Below, piece by piece: positions 38,632 through 51,000 of a stretch of 64,000 nt of DNA. The stretch lies in the NCBI RefSeq assembly GCF_018691265.1, contig NW_024881313.1:9143501-9207500 (forward strand), in the 5' to 3' direction. How positions within the stretch are numbered: the first letter of the stretch is position 1; every line of letters starts with the position of its first letter. Both the position numbers and the translations under genes were made by a program. Source of the DNA: Tyto alba. Its lineage: Eukaryota > Chordata > Aves > Strigiformes > Tytonidae. Below the pieces are notes generated by a model. That model saw only the letters and a program-made list of their open reading frames with translations. It had not been told where the DNA came from and made no database searches.

Positions 38632-40745
38632 CACAGAATCATAGAATGGTTTGAGTTGAAAGAAACCTTAAAGATTCTCTGTCAGGGTCAGGGAGAGCTT
38701 CAGCTAGAGCAGGTGGCTCAAAGCCCCGTCCAACCTGACCTTGAACCCTTCCAGGGAGGGGGCAGCCACCGCTTCTGTGGGCAACTTGTGCCAGTGCCTC
38801 ATGACCCTCATAGTGAAGAATTTCTTCCTTATATCTAATCTAAATCTCAGTCAGTTTAAAGCCCTATTACCTCTTGCCCTATCATGACATGCCCTTGCAA
38901 AAAGTCCTTCTCCAGCTTTCTTGTAGGCACCCTTTACATACTAGAAGGCCGCTATAAGGTCTCCCTGGAGTCTTCTCTTCTCCAGGCTGAACAACCCCAA
39001 CTCTCTCAACATGTCCTCATAGGGGAGGTGCTCCAGCCCCCTGATTATCCTCATGGCCTCCTCTAGACTCACTCCAACAGATCCATGTCTTTCTGATATT
39101 AGAGGCCCCAGAGCAGGACACAGTACTCCAGGTAGAGTCTCATGGAGTGTAGTAGAGAGGCAGAAACCCCTCCCTCGACCTCCTAGATGCACTTATCTTT
39201 ATACAGTCCAGGATACTGTTGGCTTTCTGGGCTGTGAGTGCACATTGCCAGGTCATGTTGAGCTTCTCATCAACCAACGCCTCCAAGTCCTTCTCCTCAG
39301 GGCTTCTCTCAATCCATTCTCTACCCAGACTGTATTTGTGCTTGGGATTGCCCCAACCCACATGCAGGACCTTGCACTTGGACCTGTTGAACTTCATGAG
39401 GTTTGCACGGGCCCACTTCTCAAGCCTGTTAAGGTCCCTCTGGATAGCATCCGTTCCCTCCAGTATATCCACTGCATCACACAGCTTGGTGTCGTTGGCA
39501 AATTTGTTGAGGGTGCACTAAGTACCACTGTCTATGTCTCCAATAAAGATGTTAAACAGCGCTGGTCCCAACACTGACCCCTGAGGATCACCACTCATCA
39601 CTGTTCTCCACTTGGACATCGAACCATTGACCGAAACTCTTTGAGTGTAACCATCCAGCCAATTCCTTATCCACCAAGTGGCCCACCTCTGAAATCTATG
39701 TCTCTCCAACTTAAAGATAAGGATGTTGTGTGGGACAGTGTCAGATACTTTGCACAAGTCCAGGTAGATGCCATCATTTTCTCTTCCCTTATTCATGAGT
39801 GTTATAACCCCATTGTAGAAGGCCATCAGATTTGTCAGGCACAATTTTCCCTTAGTGAAGCCATGTTGGCTGTCACCAATCACCTCCTTATTTTCCATGT
39901 GCCCTAGCATAATTTCCAGGAGGATCCACTCCATGATCTTGCCGGGCACAGAGGTGGTTGGTGAAGGGGGAACCTTCAGGTTCTTTAGATGGTCTCAAAC
40001 CTGATCTCCTACAGTGGGCAGTTCTTCATTCTCCCAGTCCGTACCTTTGCCTTTTGTGTCTTGGGCGGTGTGACGGGAGTACTTACCAGTGAAGACTGAG
40101 GCAAAGAAGCCCTTGAGTTTCAGCCTCCACACTAGCCCTTCCTTATTGGTGAGAATAAGGTCCAGTATAGCACCTCTTCTTGTTGGACCTCTATCACTTG
40201 GAGAAGGAAGTTAGCATCGATGCCCTCCTGGAACCTTCTGGATTGCTTATGCCCTGCTGTGTTTTCCCTCCAATAGAGATCAGGGTGATTGATTTTCCCC
40301 CTTGAGTACCAGGGCTTGTGAATGTGAGGCTGCTCCTATCAGTCTATAGAGGGTCTCATCTGCTTGGTCTTCTTGGTCAGGTGTCCTGTAACAGACCCCC
40401 ACTATAATGTCACCTGTCCCTGCCCTCCCTTTGATCCTGACCCGTAAGCTCTTGGTTGTCTCCTCATCCATTCCCAGGCAGAGCTCAATGCACTCCAGAT
40501 GGTTATTGACATAGGATGTGACACCCTCTCCTCTTCTCCCCTGCCTCTCCTTCCTAAAGAGCCTGTATCCTTCCATGCCATTTGCATAGAGGCATTTAGG
40601 TTGAGCCCCCAGTGAGGCTGACATGCTGGCTGGAATTCCTTTGTGCTGCTCTTCAGGTGCTCTCTGGCTGACCTGTGGCCCTTCTCTAAGCTCTGGCCAT
40701 CTATCTCTGACACTGGCATCAAGCAGGTAAGAGTGGGATGGATTG
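38632..40745 (-). mobile_element. CR1 LINE, near full-span ORF2, internally deleted
   Basis: The most complete CR1 copy in the window, on the minus strand. The 3' end at 38632 has CACAGAAT-CATAGAAT, the complement of the ATTCTRTG octamers, then a tail containing the complement of GGTTCAAGGTCAGGTTGG and GGGGCTTTGAGCCAC. The two plus-strand CR1 copies at 59-60 kb share this tail, so the three belong to one group of subfamilies. Going rightward come ORF2 C-terminus, reverse transcriptase, endonuclease and the start of ORF2. Length is about 2.1 kb, short for this span, because three internal segments are missing near 39.97, 40.11 and 40.58 kb. The 5' end near 40745 is approximate. Confidence 0.93.
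38700..40740 (-). pseudogene. CR1 ORF2 (endonuclease/reverse transcriptase) pseudogene
   Basis: Disabled ORF2. From the 5' side: N-terminal region with 'ASMSASLGAQPKCLYAN' (about 40633-40580); endonuclease strand 'GRAGTGDIIVGVCYRTPDQ' (about 40430-40373); the expected GDFN-type catalytic turn reads GEN and is followed by a one-base frameshift (about 40300-40285); 'NTAGHKQSRRF' then another shift; 'LDLILTNKEGLV' (about 40180-40130) joined directly to 'FFASVFTGK'. The reverse transcriptase frame (39949-39518) has '[10 protein letters not shown]', motif A '[14 protein letters not shown]' with Phe replaced by Ser before the second Asp, and motif B '[11 protein letters not shown]'. A TAG at 39520-39518 breaks it. 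Motif C reads FAND in place of the catalytic FADD (39502-39491). The C-terminal part '[19 protein letters not shown]' and '[21 protein letters not shown]' follows with more shifts. It cannot encode an active protein. Confidence 0.92.
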
Positions 40746-43700
40746 AGGTTTCCCTCCCCCCAAAAAATTAGTTTAAAGCCCCTTTTGAATGTTAAAGTTT
40801 TATTTTTGAAACTGTTCATAAGTGGGAGCTGAATGAAAAAATTTCCTTTTTTTCCAACTACTGTACAAGAACCCTGTGTCTACAAGTGTGTTGGAGAAAG
40901 ATCAGAGAAATATTCATGTAGTGTCATGCATATGTACAAAATTTCTAATTGATTAATCATACATTATGCAAACCTGTCAAACAACATGTTAAAATGTATA
41001 TCAGAATTTCAAAAATGATGAATTATTATTAATCCTTCCGAGATTCCCAAAGCAGTTAGAAGATGACTGAATTAATCCTCATGATGATTATGTAAGACAG
41101 GCAGTATCTCACTTTGAAAGACAAGAATCATTATTTTCTACAGGGACTTATCAGTTTGAACCGTCAGTAATAAACTTCCTGATATGGATTCTTAAGAGAT
41201 ATCAAGAATCTAGAGATTACCGTATGTCAGATAGAGCTGTATATATCGTCCCCTTTTGAGCAAACAAGGAAAGAAACAGACTTTGTGACTACAGAAACAG
41301 GCACACAAAAAACTGACAGAATTAAAGTTCTGAAGGAAAATATTGACCTAAGTCGTTTTCCAACATCAGGTAAGGACTCTGACACAGCCCATCTGAGAAG
41401 TCAGGCCTCCCAACTCCACAACTTAACTGTGAAAACATCATTTAGGCTATCCTACACTATATTCCAGGGCTTAGAAATTTCTGCATTAGTCACAGCTTCT
41501 TTGCTATAGTCCCTCCGAATATTATGTGGTGTTTTACTGTAAAATGTTATTGTTTCCCATGTACCTGTATTTTTTTCCCCTTCTTTACACATGGTCCTCT
41601 TGATTCTTAGAATAGCTGTACCACAGCTTCATTACCTGGTGGCTCACTAAAAACTTTTCAGATGCATACTCCCAGAAAGACATGAATGAACCTCCCTTAT
41701 GAATGAACCTCTGCATATGTGGAAGTAGGAAATAAAAACAGCAATCTCCAGAGAAGTCTTGCCAATCTGATTCTGCCTGCTGTGGAGGACAAGACTGTAA
41801 CAATATGAAAATTTCAGCTGTCAGATTACTGAGGTAGAGGGGGGAGGAAGGAAGGTGGAAGAATTTATATCATCTTTCCTTGAAAATTCCCTGTGACTTG
41901 CGGAAGCCATCTAAGCTACAAATCTAGAGTTCATAAATCCTCAACCACACTTTCTAGTAGCTCCTGTAATTTTCAACACTTCAGAATCACCACCAAACAG
42001 CTAAACATCTGACAGCTTTGGTAGGAGAAACCAATCCTTTAGTCCTTCCACAAAATAATTTCAGAGGCAGTGAGACTAGGACTAAATTCTGTACAACACC
42101 GGAGCAAACCTTCTCCCATTTGGCCACAGTTGGGAAGTATCTGCATTCACAGCTCTCTAATGCCAGGATGGTCAGCTGCCCCAGGGCTGCAACTCGTACC
42201 AAAAATATTCACAAGGTTGAAAGGCTGAAAGCCCCTGGATGCATACTACATACCTTAAAAAGCTCAAAATGGGGGAACTCCAGGGGAAATCAATTGGCAA
42301 GAAGTGAAAGTGGTTCTCCAGGTGTCCTCCACAGCTCACTGAGCAAGCGTCTGTGTCCCAGCACAGTTTGGGAACTATGTTTCAGATGCCTTTTAGGCTT
42401 GCTTCCTCCCCCAGTCCTGTTTCCAGGATCACGAGGCACCCCCCATGAGGAACTGCTCAGGCACAGCTCAAGTGCAATGTGAGTTTCAAGAGCTGTAATC
42501 CAGCTACATCTGTTCTTGTAGGCAGTGCACGAAAAGGGATTTCTGGTGATACAAATGGAGTGGCAGAATGCAAATGATGAAGGCTGCTATTTTCTTCATC
42601 ATGAGGTCTCACATCCAGTCCCCCAGGTGACCTAAACAGGGGTGCCTCCTCACAGCAGCTCAAGCTCTGCAGCATCTTCTAAGAGAAGGGCTGAGGCCCC
42701 ACAGAGTTTGGGCAGCTCCTCTGCATGGTATTCCACAGAGAAAGTATTTCCACCTTCAGCTCTAGTCAGTGCAGAAGCTGAGCAGAAAGAGAGCCATGTT
42801 CCTACAGATGGGCAGAAAAAGTCAAAAATTAAAAGAAAGATCAAAAGCAACTTTTATTTTTTGATAATATTGTGCTTGTGGAGTATCTGATTAATGACCT
42901 TAGAAGTTTCAGAGCAAACAGAGTTCAGGACAAGCTTAATTTAAATGTAGTTCACAGTTCAACATAATTAGTAGTAAATAATGAAGAGACTCCTGGCCTG
43001 AAATTCAGGGACTTGGACTCTTTTTGCATCACATCACTGGATCACCTGTTTATAATTTGAAGTATAACAACCTGATGACATTTTGATGTCTCTGCAGTTA
43101 TTTGGGGACTTTTTATAGCTTGCAGGAATTCTGCCTAACCTTTTTCTCTAGCACACAGAAAGACATTCTGCTGCAATACATTCTTGAGCCTCTGCTTCAG
43201 CAAGGGCTTTAACACTTGCTTTGAAATAAGCCAATACTGAAAGGCTTTGCCTTACAACATTCACATTAGCTCATATTTGAAATCAAAGCTAGTTTTCAGA
43301 TGACTTTTCAGATTACTTCAGAGGATACACACTGCTCAGTGTTGGTTTACACTAAAAATTTCTAAGCATTTTTATCTGGCAGGGATTTTCTACTTGAGAA
43401 GGAGAGTTTGGTCTTGCTGAACCTATTCTTTCTTTGTTTTTATTTTTTAATTTTTACTCTTTGATGACTTTGTAAACTAATACCTGGAAGTTTTTCCATA
43501 GCTTTTGGGGAAGGAAATAGGAAGAATCGACCCACACTGGGTTGGAGCCTATACGACCCAGTTTTAAGTTTCAGCATGCAGCATATTAATTATCAAATTA
43601 CAACTCCTATAAAGCATAGTTTGTGAGAGCCATGGCAGACTAGTATTTAACATGATGGAGACAACGTGTACAGCTATAAAAACCCCACTAAACTAAAGCT

Positions 43701-45571
43701 GAATGACAAACTCTGTTGCACAAAGACTTTCACTGCTTACGCAGTTTCTTTGTTTTAACTCTAGGGTTACTAACTTAGGCTTAGCTTCCAAATAATTAAA
43801 ACCTGTTGTAATTATCCTTGTTAACTATACCCTCTAATATAAAAAATGCCTGGCTTCAAAAGATGGTGGTATAATGAGGGCAGAGTGTGATGGACATGTA
43901 CTACTTTGCTTCCAGGCACCTTGGAGAAACTAATATATGTTTATACTCATTTTTTGCTTTTTTTGGGTCTTATTCCACTTCCTCTGTGGTTGCCTTGCTC
44001 TGGGCCTGTGACGGCAATCAATGATAAAGGCAGATTACATGCAATTCAGCTACAGATGTACCGTGTAAAAAATAGACAGAGAGCAGTAACACATACCATA
44101 AAAACTGTTTCTGGGGAGGTTGTTCATGTAACCCCATCCCTGTCTTTTTCTCCTCTCCTCATTTCCGCGGGGAACAATTACATTTAAGAATAATACGCTG
44201 TCTTAGCATATTTGAACAAGGAAAATTATATTAGCTGCTTCCCTGCCTACAGTTCCCAACGTTATTGGGAAATGCTTAATGAAGGATCCTCAAAACTCCT
44301 TCACATTTCTTGTTAACTAAAAGCCTGTGGTTTACAGTTCCCAGCCACAATACGCAAGAAATTCCAATTAGTAAAAATGCCTTATTCAGAGAATATGAAT
44401 AACTGAAATATTAGACACAGATAATAACTACATTCACTTGTATTAGGATGGAGGCTTCCCATATTACAGATGTACATACTGGGTATTACTCATTGCTCTT
44501 CATGGCTCTTTGCCTTGGCACAACTCTAGGTTATGAGGGGATGGGATGGGTGGATGGAGGCATATGAAAGCCCTTAGCAATTGAGCCAGTGGCCTGGACA
44601 AAAGAGTATATTATCATGAAACAGCTTTTCATGAGTCTTGATCCCCACTATGCAAAAAGGGACCTCAGGCAATAATTTATTTTTTTCCTTAAGATTGTAA
44701 AAAAATGAAGTTTGGGCAAATTTTAACCACCAGAAAGGCATTAACATTGAAGAACAAATGTAGAAGTCCTGGTTGCTAGAAAAAAAAAAATTGCAGGGCT
44801 CTCAAGAGTGCTAGGCTGTATGCCAGCACTAAGCCGGGCCGTGTCATAAGTAGAGCAAGAAATGGGGACAGACACAAAACCCACTGAAATCACAGGCAAA
44901 TGTTCTGCTGATTTCAAGGTAGTAGGGCTAATGTAAAAGTTCCCTCCTTAACCAAATTTTAGCTTTGTTAACACACTAACCATTTACTACCAATTTATCC
45001 ACCCACATTTATTTTAAATAAAATATAAATGTATTGTCCAATATTGCGTGTTAACAAATACTAGAAGGAAAACAAACCAATAGTTTTCCTGTATCTTACT
45101 CTGACTTTACAAAGCAAATAACTGAGAATCCTTTTCTAATCTGTACTTTCCATGCACATGTGCAGCCATACCAGTTGTTATCATATGATTTTACTCATAG
45201 ACTAAGAAACAGACTCTAGCAGTCATCAAAATGCAGTACAGCTAGCACTCAGCAGTGTGATATAAGTCAGTTTGAGATGCTACTAAAGGTTCTGCACTGC
45301 TTAACATGTTTGGTCTGTAGGTATTGGGATTTCTGTGAAGCATGGTTTGTGGGTTTTTATCCCTAGATAGTGGAAATATGCTACAGATAGCTATAATTTT
45401 GGTAGTTGTACAGTACTAAAAACCCAAGACCTATAATCTAATATTACTCTCTGGATGGTGAGGCAAAGTGACCTGACTCAGGTTTGAGTGACCTAAAGTA
45501 GTGCCTGTAATCTAGTGTTGGAGTAATTTAGGAGGGCTGGGGTTTCTGTATGCCACAGATGAGGGCTGTAA

Positions 45572-45613
45572 TTTAAGGTGCTCAAGCATTACTTTAAGGT
45601 GTTTAAGCATTCA
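45572..45613. repeat. 21-bp tandem duplication
   Basis: Two adjacent 21-base units beginning TTTAAGGTG and containing AAGCATT, differing at only a few positions. A small local duplication. Confidence 0.8.
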
Positions 45614-46546
45614 AAATGAACAGAAAAAAAAGCATTACCAAGGATTTTACTTTGATTCTAGTTTTTCATGTGTGCCTTAGTCTGATCTCATTTGATTCAC
45701 CGGTAATTAGATATAAGAAATGTCAAGATAAACTAAACAAAAGTAAAATACTGTATGTACCACTCTTCTTAGACATGCAATCTATATTCACAGACTAAGT
45801 TGAAAATCACCTAAATAAACACATCTGTTAAGCTAACATTTTCCAGTGATAGCAGTTTTAATGTTGTGAAATGTGTTTGATGTGTTCATGTTACAAAGAC
45901 CAGTTTCCAAAATGTTACTTTCCAATTTTTTTTTTTTTTAAGTGTAAACTGACCTTTTTCCTGTTGGCTCTATGCTGGCCAAGATATATTTCATTTAATA
46001 CTGGCTAAAGCTAGAGGTAAAATGTTAAAATACTCTAGCGGTTTTATATGTACATTGGAAAGAAAATATTGTGAGAGTTGTATGGAGAGTAGGACCAAAA
46101 AATTTAGCTCTGTTAAATGTCTTCTGTAGCAGTCACACATTGCAAGAGATCACTTCGGTCAACAGTTAGGTAGGAAAGACCATACTTTTTAAGACAGCCA
46201 CACTCAGTTTTTTTGAGCTCCAAGAAAAGATTAGCAATTATATGAGGTGGTAATACAGACTCAAGGGCAGAGACAGCACTGGCACATAATGCAAAGATAT
46301 CTGTAAGCACATCTGTAAGCATTTATGCCTGTGTCTGTGTAGAGGAACCAAAATGTCTGAACGTGGTCCCTTTTAAATCAATTCAAGAAAGTCCTATTTG
46401 CTTTCAGGGTGCAATATCATATTCCTCATGAAAATAACAGAAGCACAACTGGTAGGGTGATAAGTGATGGTTAGCTGGATAAGGGGTGACTGGAGAAGGG
46501 AGATGCTTCTCTTGTAATGGATTTTCCTGTTGTTTTTCTGGGTATT

Positions 46547-46570
46547 CAGCCACCCAGCCACCCAGCCACA
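46547..46570. repeat. (CAGCCACC)3 short tandem repeat
   Basis: Three tandem 8-base units CAGCCACC, CAGCCACC, CAGCCACA. Simple repeat. Confidence 0.9.
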
Positions 46571-47649
46571 AACAGTTCATCATTTGCACCATTTTACTCT
46601 TCACTCCTAGTCTTGGTCCCCAGTTCAGGAACAGATCAGTATTGAACCTCAGAAAAATAGCTGAGCAGGCAGACATTGATTTTTTTACATGGAGAAGCTG
46701 GCCTGACTAAGGTCAAACTCCCCTTTACAGGTGGATAAGTGAAGAAATAGTCTTTCATTTCTATTTTTCTTGAGGATACACCATCTTTGTTACTTGTGTG
46801 AACCAAGAGATAAAAAGTATTAGGAATCTTATGTCCAAACATCATCCTAGTAATTTTCTTTGAATAAGAATTCAGATCTAACATGAAATTGGCTTTTTTG
46901 CTAAAGAATCGGCAATTGCACTTTAAATGTTATTTGTTTACAGTCATAACAGCTTCTTTTCCCGCTTAGCCTCCCCAAACTTGATGAGGTTGAAAGGTTT
47001 ATACCTGTCAAGCTACTATCAGACACTGATATTTACTAAGTCAAAAAGAGGGCATGTGATTAGTGGAGCACTGTCATTAAGTACCTAGAACGATCTCATA
47101 AACCCACCAGTCTAGCCATATTAAAAGCTGTAATAAAATACACTCATTAGAGCACAAAGGATAGACAAGAGCCTGACATTAAAGCCCTTTAATCCTCTTG
47201 CAGTACAGCACTTAACCTTAAGATCATCTCCTCTTATGAGATTTGATATAATTTGCATATAAGTAAATAAACCAGAGTACTATTAATACTGATTATACAA
47301 TGGGTTTTCCGTGCCAAATGCTGAAATGAAGATATATTCATATATTCATGGATTACAGGTGAAACATGGGCTTGTCCAAAATTCAGCAGATTTCAGCAAG
47401 CAAATCACAGTTAGAAGTGACTCTGGAGTAGTGTCGGACAGTGACAGTGAACATCTAAGGGTTAAATCCTTGCAAGATGAATCAGAATTTCAGATCAGTA
47501 CAAACTTTAAATTGACAGCTGTTCTTCATCTCTCCCCCACATACCCTGCATATATGCTCTAATAAATGTTGGAGAATCCTCTCAGTTCTGACACTGGCAA
47601 CGCTACAGTAATGCTTAAATTCTCTTAACAAAGCCCAAAAGCCAGGAGG

Positions 47650-48066
47650 CAGAAGAGATCCTGGGGAACAAGTGTCACCTTAACTTCAACTGTCTTTCAG
47701 GTCCCCCATCTGAAATGTTGAGGACTGGAGCAACAGAGATGCTGGTGAGGAAAGGCACAAGAAAAGCAGGAAAACTGAGAGCTGCAAGTCGTCATCAGAG
47801 AGCAAGTGAGAAAGATGATTGTAGGTCAAGGATGGCTAAGATGACAAATGTGCAAGGTTTGAGACCAAAACAACAAGAACACAGGAAATAATAAAGGCAG
47901 CAAATACATCAGACAAGCCAAAAGCTGGCCACAGAAAAAGGAACAGAGTGTGAGTCACAAACTTGTTCTCTGACACAAAAAAGGTAGATAAGAGGAAAGA
48001 GATAGACACCTAACTGGTGAGAACACATTTCCAAAAACAAAGAAGAAAGAAATAAAAGGAGGCGAA
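47650..48066. other. Purine-rich block (plus strand)
   Basis: About 400 bases in which the plus strand is heavily A and G (many GAAAG, AGGAAA, GAGAAAG runs) without a clean repeat unit. It begins after TGTCTTTCAGGTC, which looks like a splice acceptor, and contains AATAAAGG near 47893. I see no open frame, so a non-coding exon or a degenerate simple repeat are both possible. Confidence 0.45.
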
Positions 48067-51000
48067 CTTTAGATGAGTAATTTGGAGGACATTCAGTTTC
48101 TTAAGAAAACAGTTAATTGACAGTTACAAGTCAAATTTCTTCATTGCAAACATCAGATGCAGAGATCCTAGAAGGCTTTCTGATTGTGCCAGTTTGATAA
48201 ATTATGTGACTTGCACATGGTGGGGGTGGGGAAAATAAGCAAAAAAATTTTCCCCCAAAGTCAAAATATTTCATTTCATCACATTTATGAGATAAATACT
48301 TTTTTAAGATTCAAAATGTCTTTAGAAAGTCCCTCAGTTTTTCTTATTTGTCTGGGAGCTATTTTTAACCTAGTTCCCTTAAGAAAATTGAGAACTTCTA
48401 TTTTGGATAACACTTGACAGGATGGATTTTATCAACTGTAAAAATAGTTCACAATTTCTCCTGCCCATGCAGCCAGAGAGCAGCAGAAACCTGCACAAAA
48501 CTACCTTTCTTTCTTCTTTTAACTGCCAGTGAACCAAAAGAGGGGAAATATGAATGATTCATTCAGTTCTAATTCAGAAAATTTGAGACTGGTGCTTTCT
48601 CACCAACACTTTTGAGCTCCTGGTGATGTTCTGATTACATTTGCTCAGCTCTGGAGAAGGTCCACACATCATAAAGTCTTTCTGACAAGGACTCTCATTT
48701 ATTTACTGCTGCCTGGAGTTGCCTTAGGGCTGTATCATGTGGTATGGGAGGCCTGAAAGATCGCTAAAGCTCCCTTTCCCAGCATTGTCCGTGTTTTCTT
48801 ACATAATTTAACATAAACACAGATTCCATAACTGTTGAATGTTTTGGGGAATATTTCACTCTCTTCTTAGTACTAAAAAGCCCTCTTTAGTTCTTCTTGA
48901 AAACATTTCAGCAACATAAACACAGTTATTATGAATGTCCCACTTCAAAATTCATCTTTATGAGGCTTTTTACTGCTGATCAAAGTAATTAGCAACTTTA
49001 CACCGGTTTTGGCTGCTTCCAGCGTCGTGCCCCAGGAACATAACCATGCTCTACTGAACTGGGAGCCTCCAGTTCAAAGCCAGAAGCGAGAACTGTGAGA
49101 ACTGCTTTAATAGCTCTCCTCATGATACATTAGAGTGGGAGTTTTATCAAGACTGGATTTGCAGATTTGGCTTGAATGACTTCACAGACTGCAGTCTTGA
49201 AGTATGTTAAGAGTAAAACAATAACTCACTAAAAAATGGATGAAACACTTCCCCACTTATTGGAAGATATCCTATTTAGATTTGGTCTTTTCTATTAGGG
49301 ACCTATGAACTCTGCTCTGAAGCATAGTATTGATAAAATCTCTAGAACTGTGGTTAGTGGCAAGTAGCGATCACCTATAGGAGAAGAAAAGCATAAAACA
49401 GAGACTATTGCATTATTTTTTTATAAATTAAAAATTGGCCATAACTTTTATAATGTGAGCTGATTCCATTACAATCAATACAGCTGTACAGTTTACTCCC
49501 AGAGTAACAAAAGAAAGGGCTTAATTTTTTTGTGACCCTCTATCTTCTCTGTGGACAATTTCTCTTCCAAAAATGATGAAGTTGAAAATGACCATACTGA
49601 GAACCATATGCTGAAAATAGGTGCTTTGTTAGAAGAAAAATGGGAGTGTTCATGCAGATACAATAGGCAATTATTTAGTGTTCATAAATTAGTGAATGCA
49701 TTTCTTGAAAAGCTGCTGCTGCCAAAAGGCATGGTAACAATGTAGGTGGTCTTCTAACTTTAGTTAGTTGTTATCAACAGATTGTAGTAAAGAAAGTATT
49801 GTGAAGCAAAGGATGCTAGAAATTAGACTGAATTGGTAACTCAAATGATGTTTTATGGGTAATAGCTTGCAGCCAATGTAATTCATACTGTGGTAAAAAG
49901 TGTTGTGTCTCAGGAAAACTCAAAAAGAAAACAGATACTCAAGATCAGATAGTGACATTTTTTTAGGCTAGTCAGACTTCCAAATATACATATATAAAAT
50001 TTCCCAAGAAGGAAATACTGCAACATCGTCTGGTGAATGTTTTTTTGTCACATTTAACAATCTCTGCCTGTGATTACACACAGTAATTCTGACCCAGACC
50101 TTGGAGCAACAGATATTTGTTCTCACCGATGACATCACTATCTGTTTAATTTTCTCTTCCTTATTCTGAACAATGAAATTGTATCCATGACTCATATTTT
50201 TACATTTTCCTAATTCCTGTACCCAAGCTGCTTACCTATACTGCTCTCAGTATCTTGCCAAATCTTCCTTCCACTTGTGCCTCTAATCTTCTCTCATATA
50301 ACATTTTCTTTTAGGTATTTTGTTAGTCCTTTTCTCTGAAAGACTAACAGCCTTCACTCAATTCCTTAACATACAAGTTTCCTGGAAATATCAATGGTAA
50401 ACTGTTGGAGACAGATCATTTAATATAATAAATCTGCAAAACCTGAGAGATTAGACCCCTATCTGATCATTCTCCACATTTTATTTATGTGTCAGACTAG
50501 TACTGTTTATCTCACTGAAAATGTGTAATCTAATGGAGTGGCCCTTAAATTTCAAAAAGCACCACAGACAATACAAATGTTCTATAAAATACAGCTATAG
50601 TCTACATTTAAAAAAAAAAAACAGCATGTGATTTTGTGAGTCTAGCTGAACACCCAGTTTTCAGAACAGGTGGTCCAGACGGTACCACACCAACATAGAT
50701 GCTTAAAATGAGCAAATAAAGAGATGTTAGACACTGAAAATTAGGTCAGTATAATCATAGGAACTGTCTTTCAGCACATTAGAAATAAAAAAGAAAAAAT
50801 ACCTCTCTTGACAGGTAAGAATAAATTCTCTGCAGAATACTGGTAGGCATATTTTAGCTGTAATGCCTGAAGAGGAAAACCACCAAATAAGAAAGAAAAA
50901 TTACTAAAAAGAAAAAATATAATCTCATGGCATGTTTAACTACTGCTTTTTATTATATCTTATACTTGTATTCAAAGACAAAATGAAAACTTTTCTTTTT

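Larger units (their letters stand above)
40746..47649. other. Unique non-coding DNA
   Basis: No gene or transposon is recognisable. One 154-codon frame (42018-42482, plus) is among the longest outside repeats, but it has no known domain, lies in locally GC-richer DNA where stops are rarer, and is overlapped by frames on the other strand. Small tandem repeats occur at 45572 and 46547. Confidence 0.65.

Noticed and set aside
39053..39577. 174-codon plus-strand open frame, the second longest in the window
   Set aside because: It runs exactly antisense to the CR1 reverse transcriptase remnant; its openness reflects the complementary coding sequence.
42018..42482. 154-codon plus-strand open frame
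   Set aside because: No recognisable domain, no splice or promoter context, overlapped by minus-strand frames, and about the length expected by chance for the longest frames in 64 kb of six-frame sequence.
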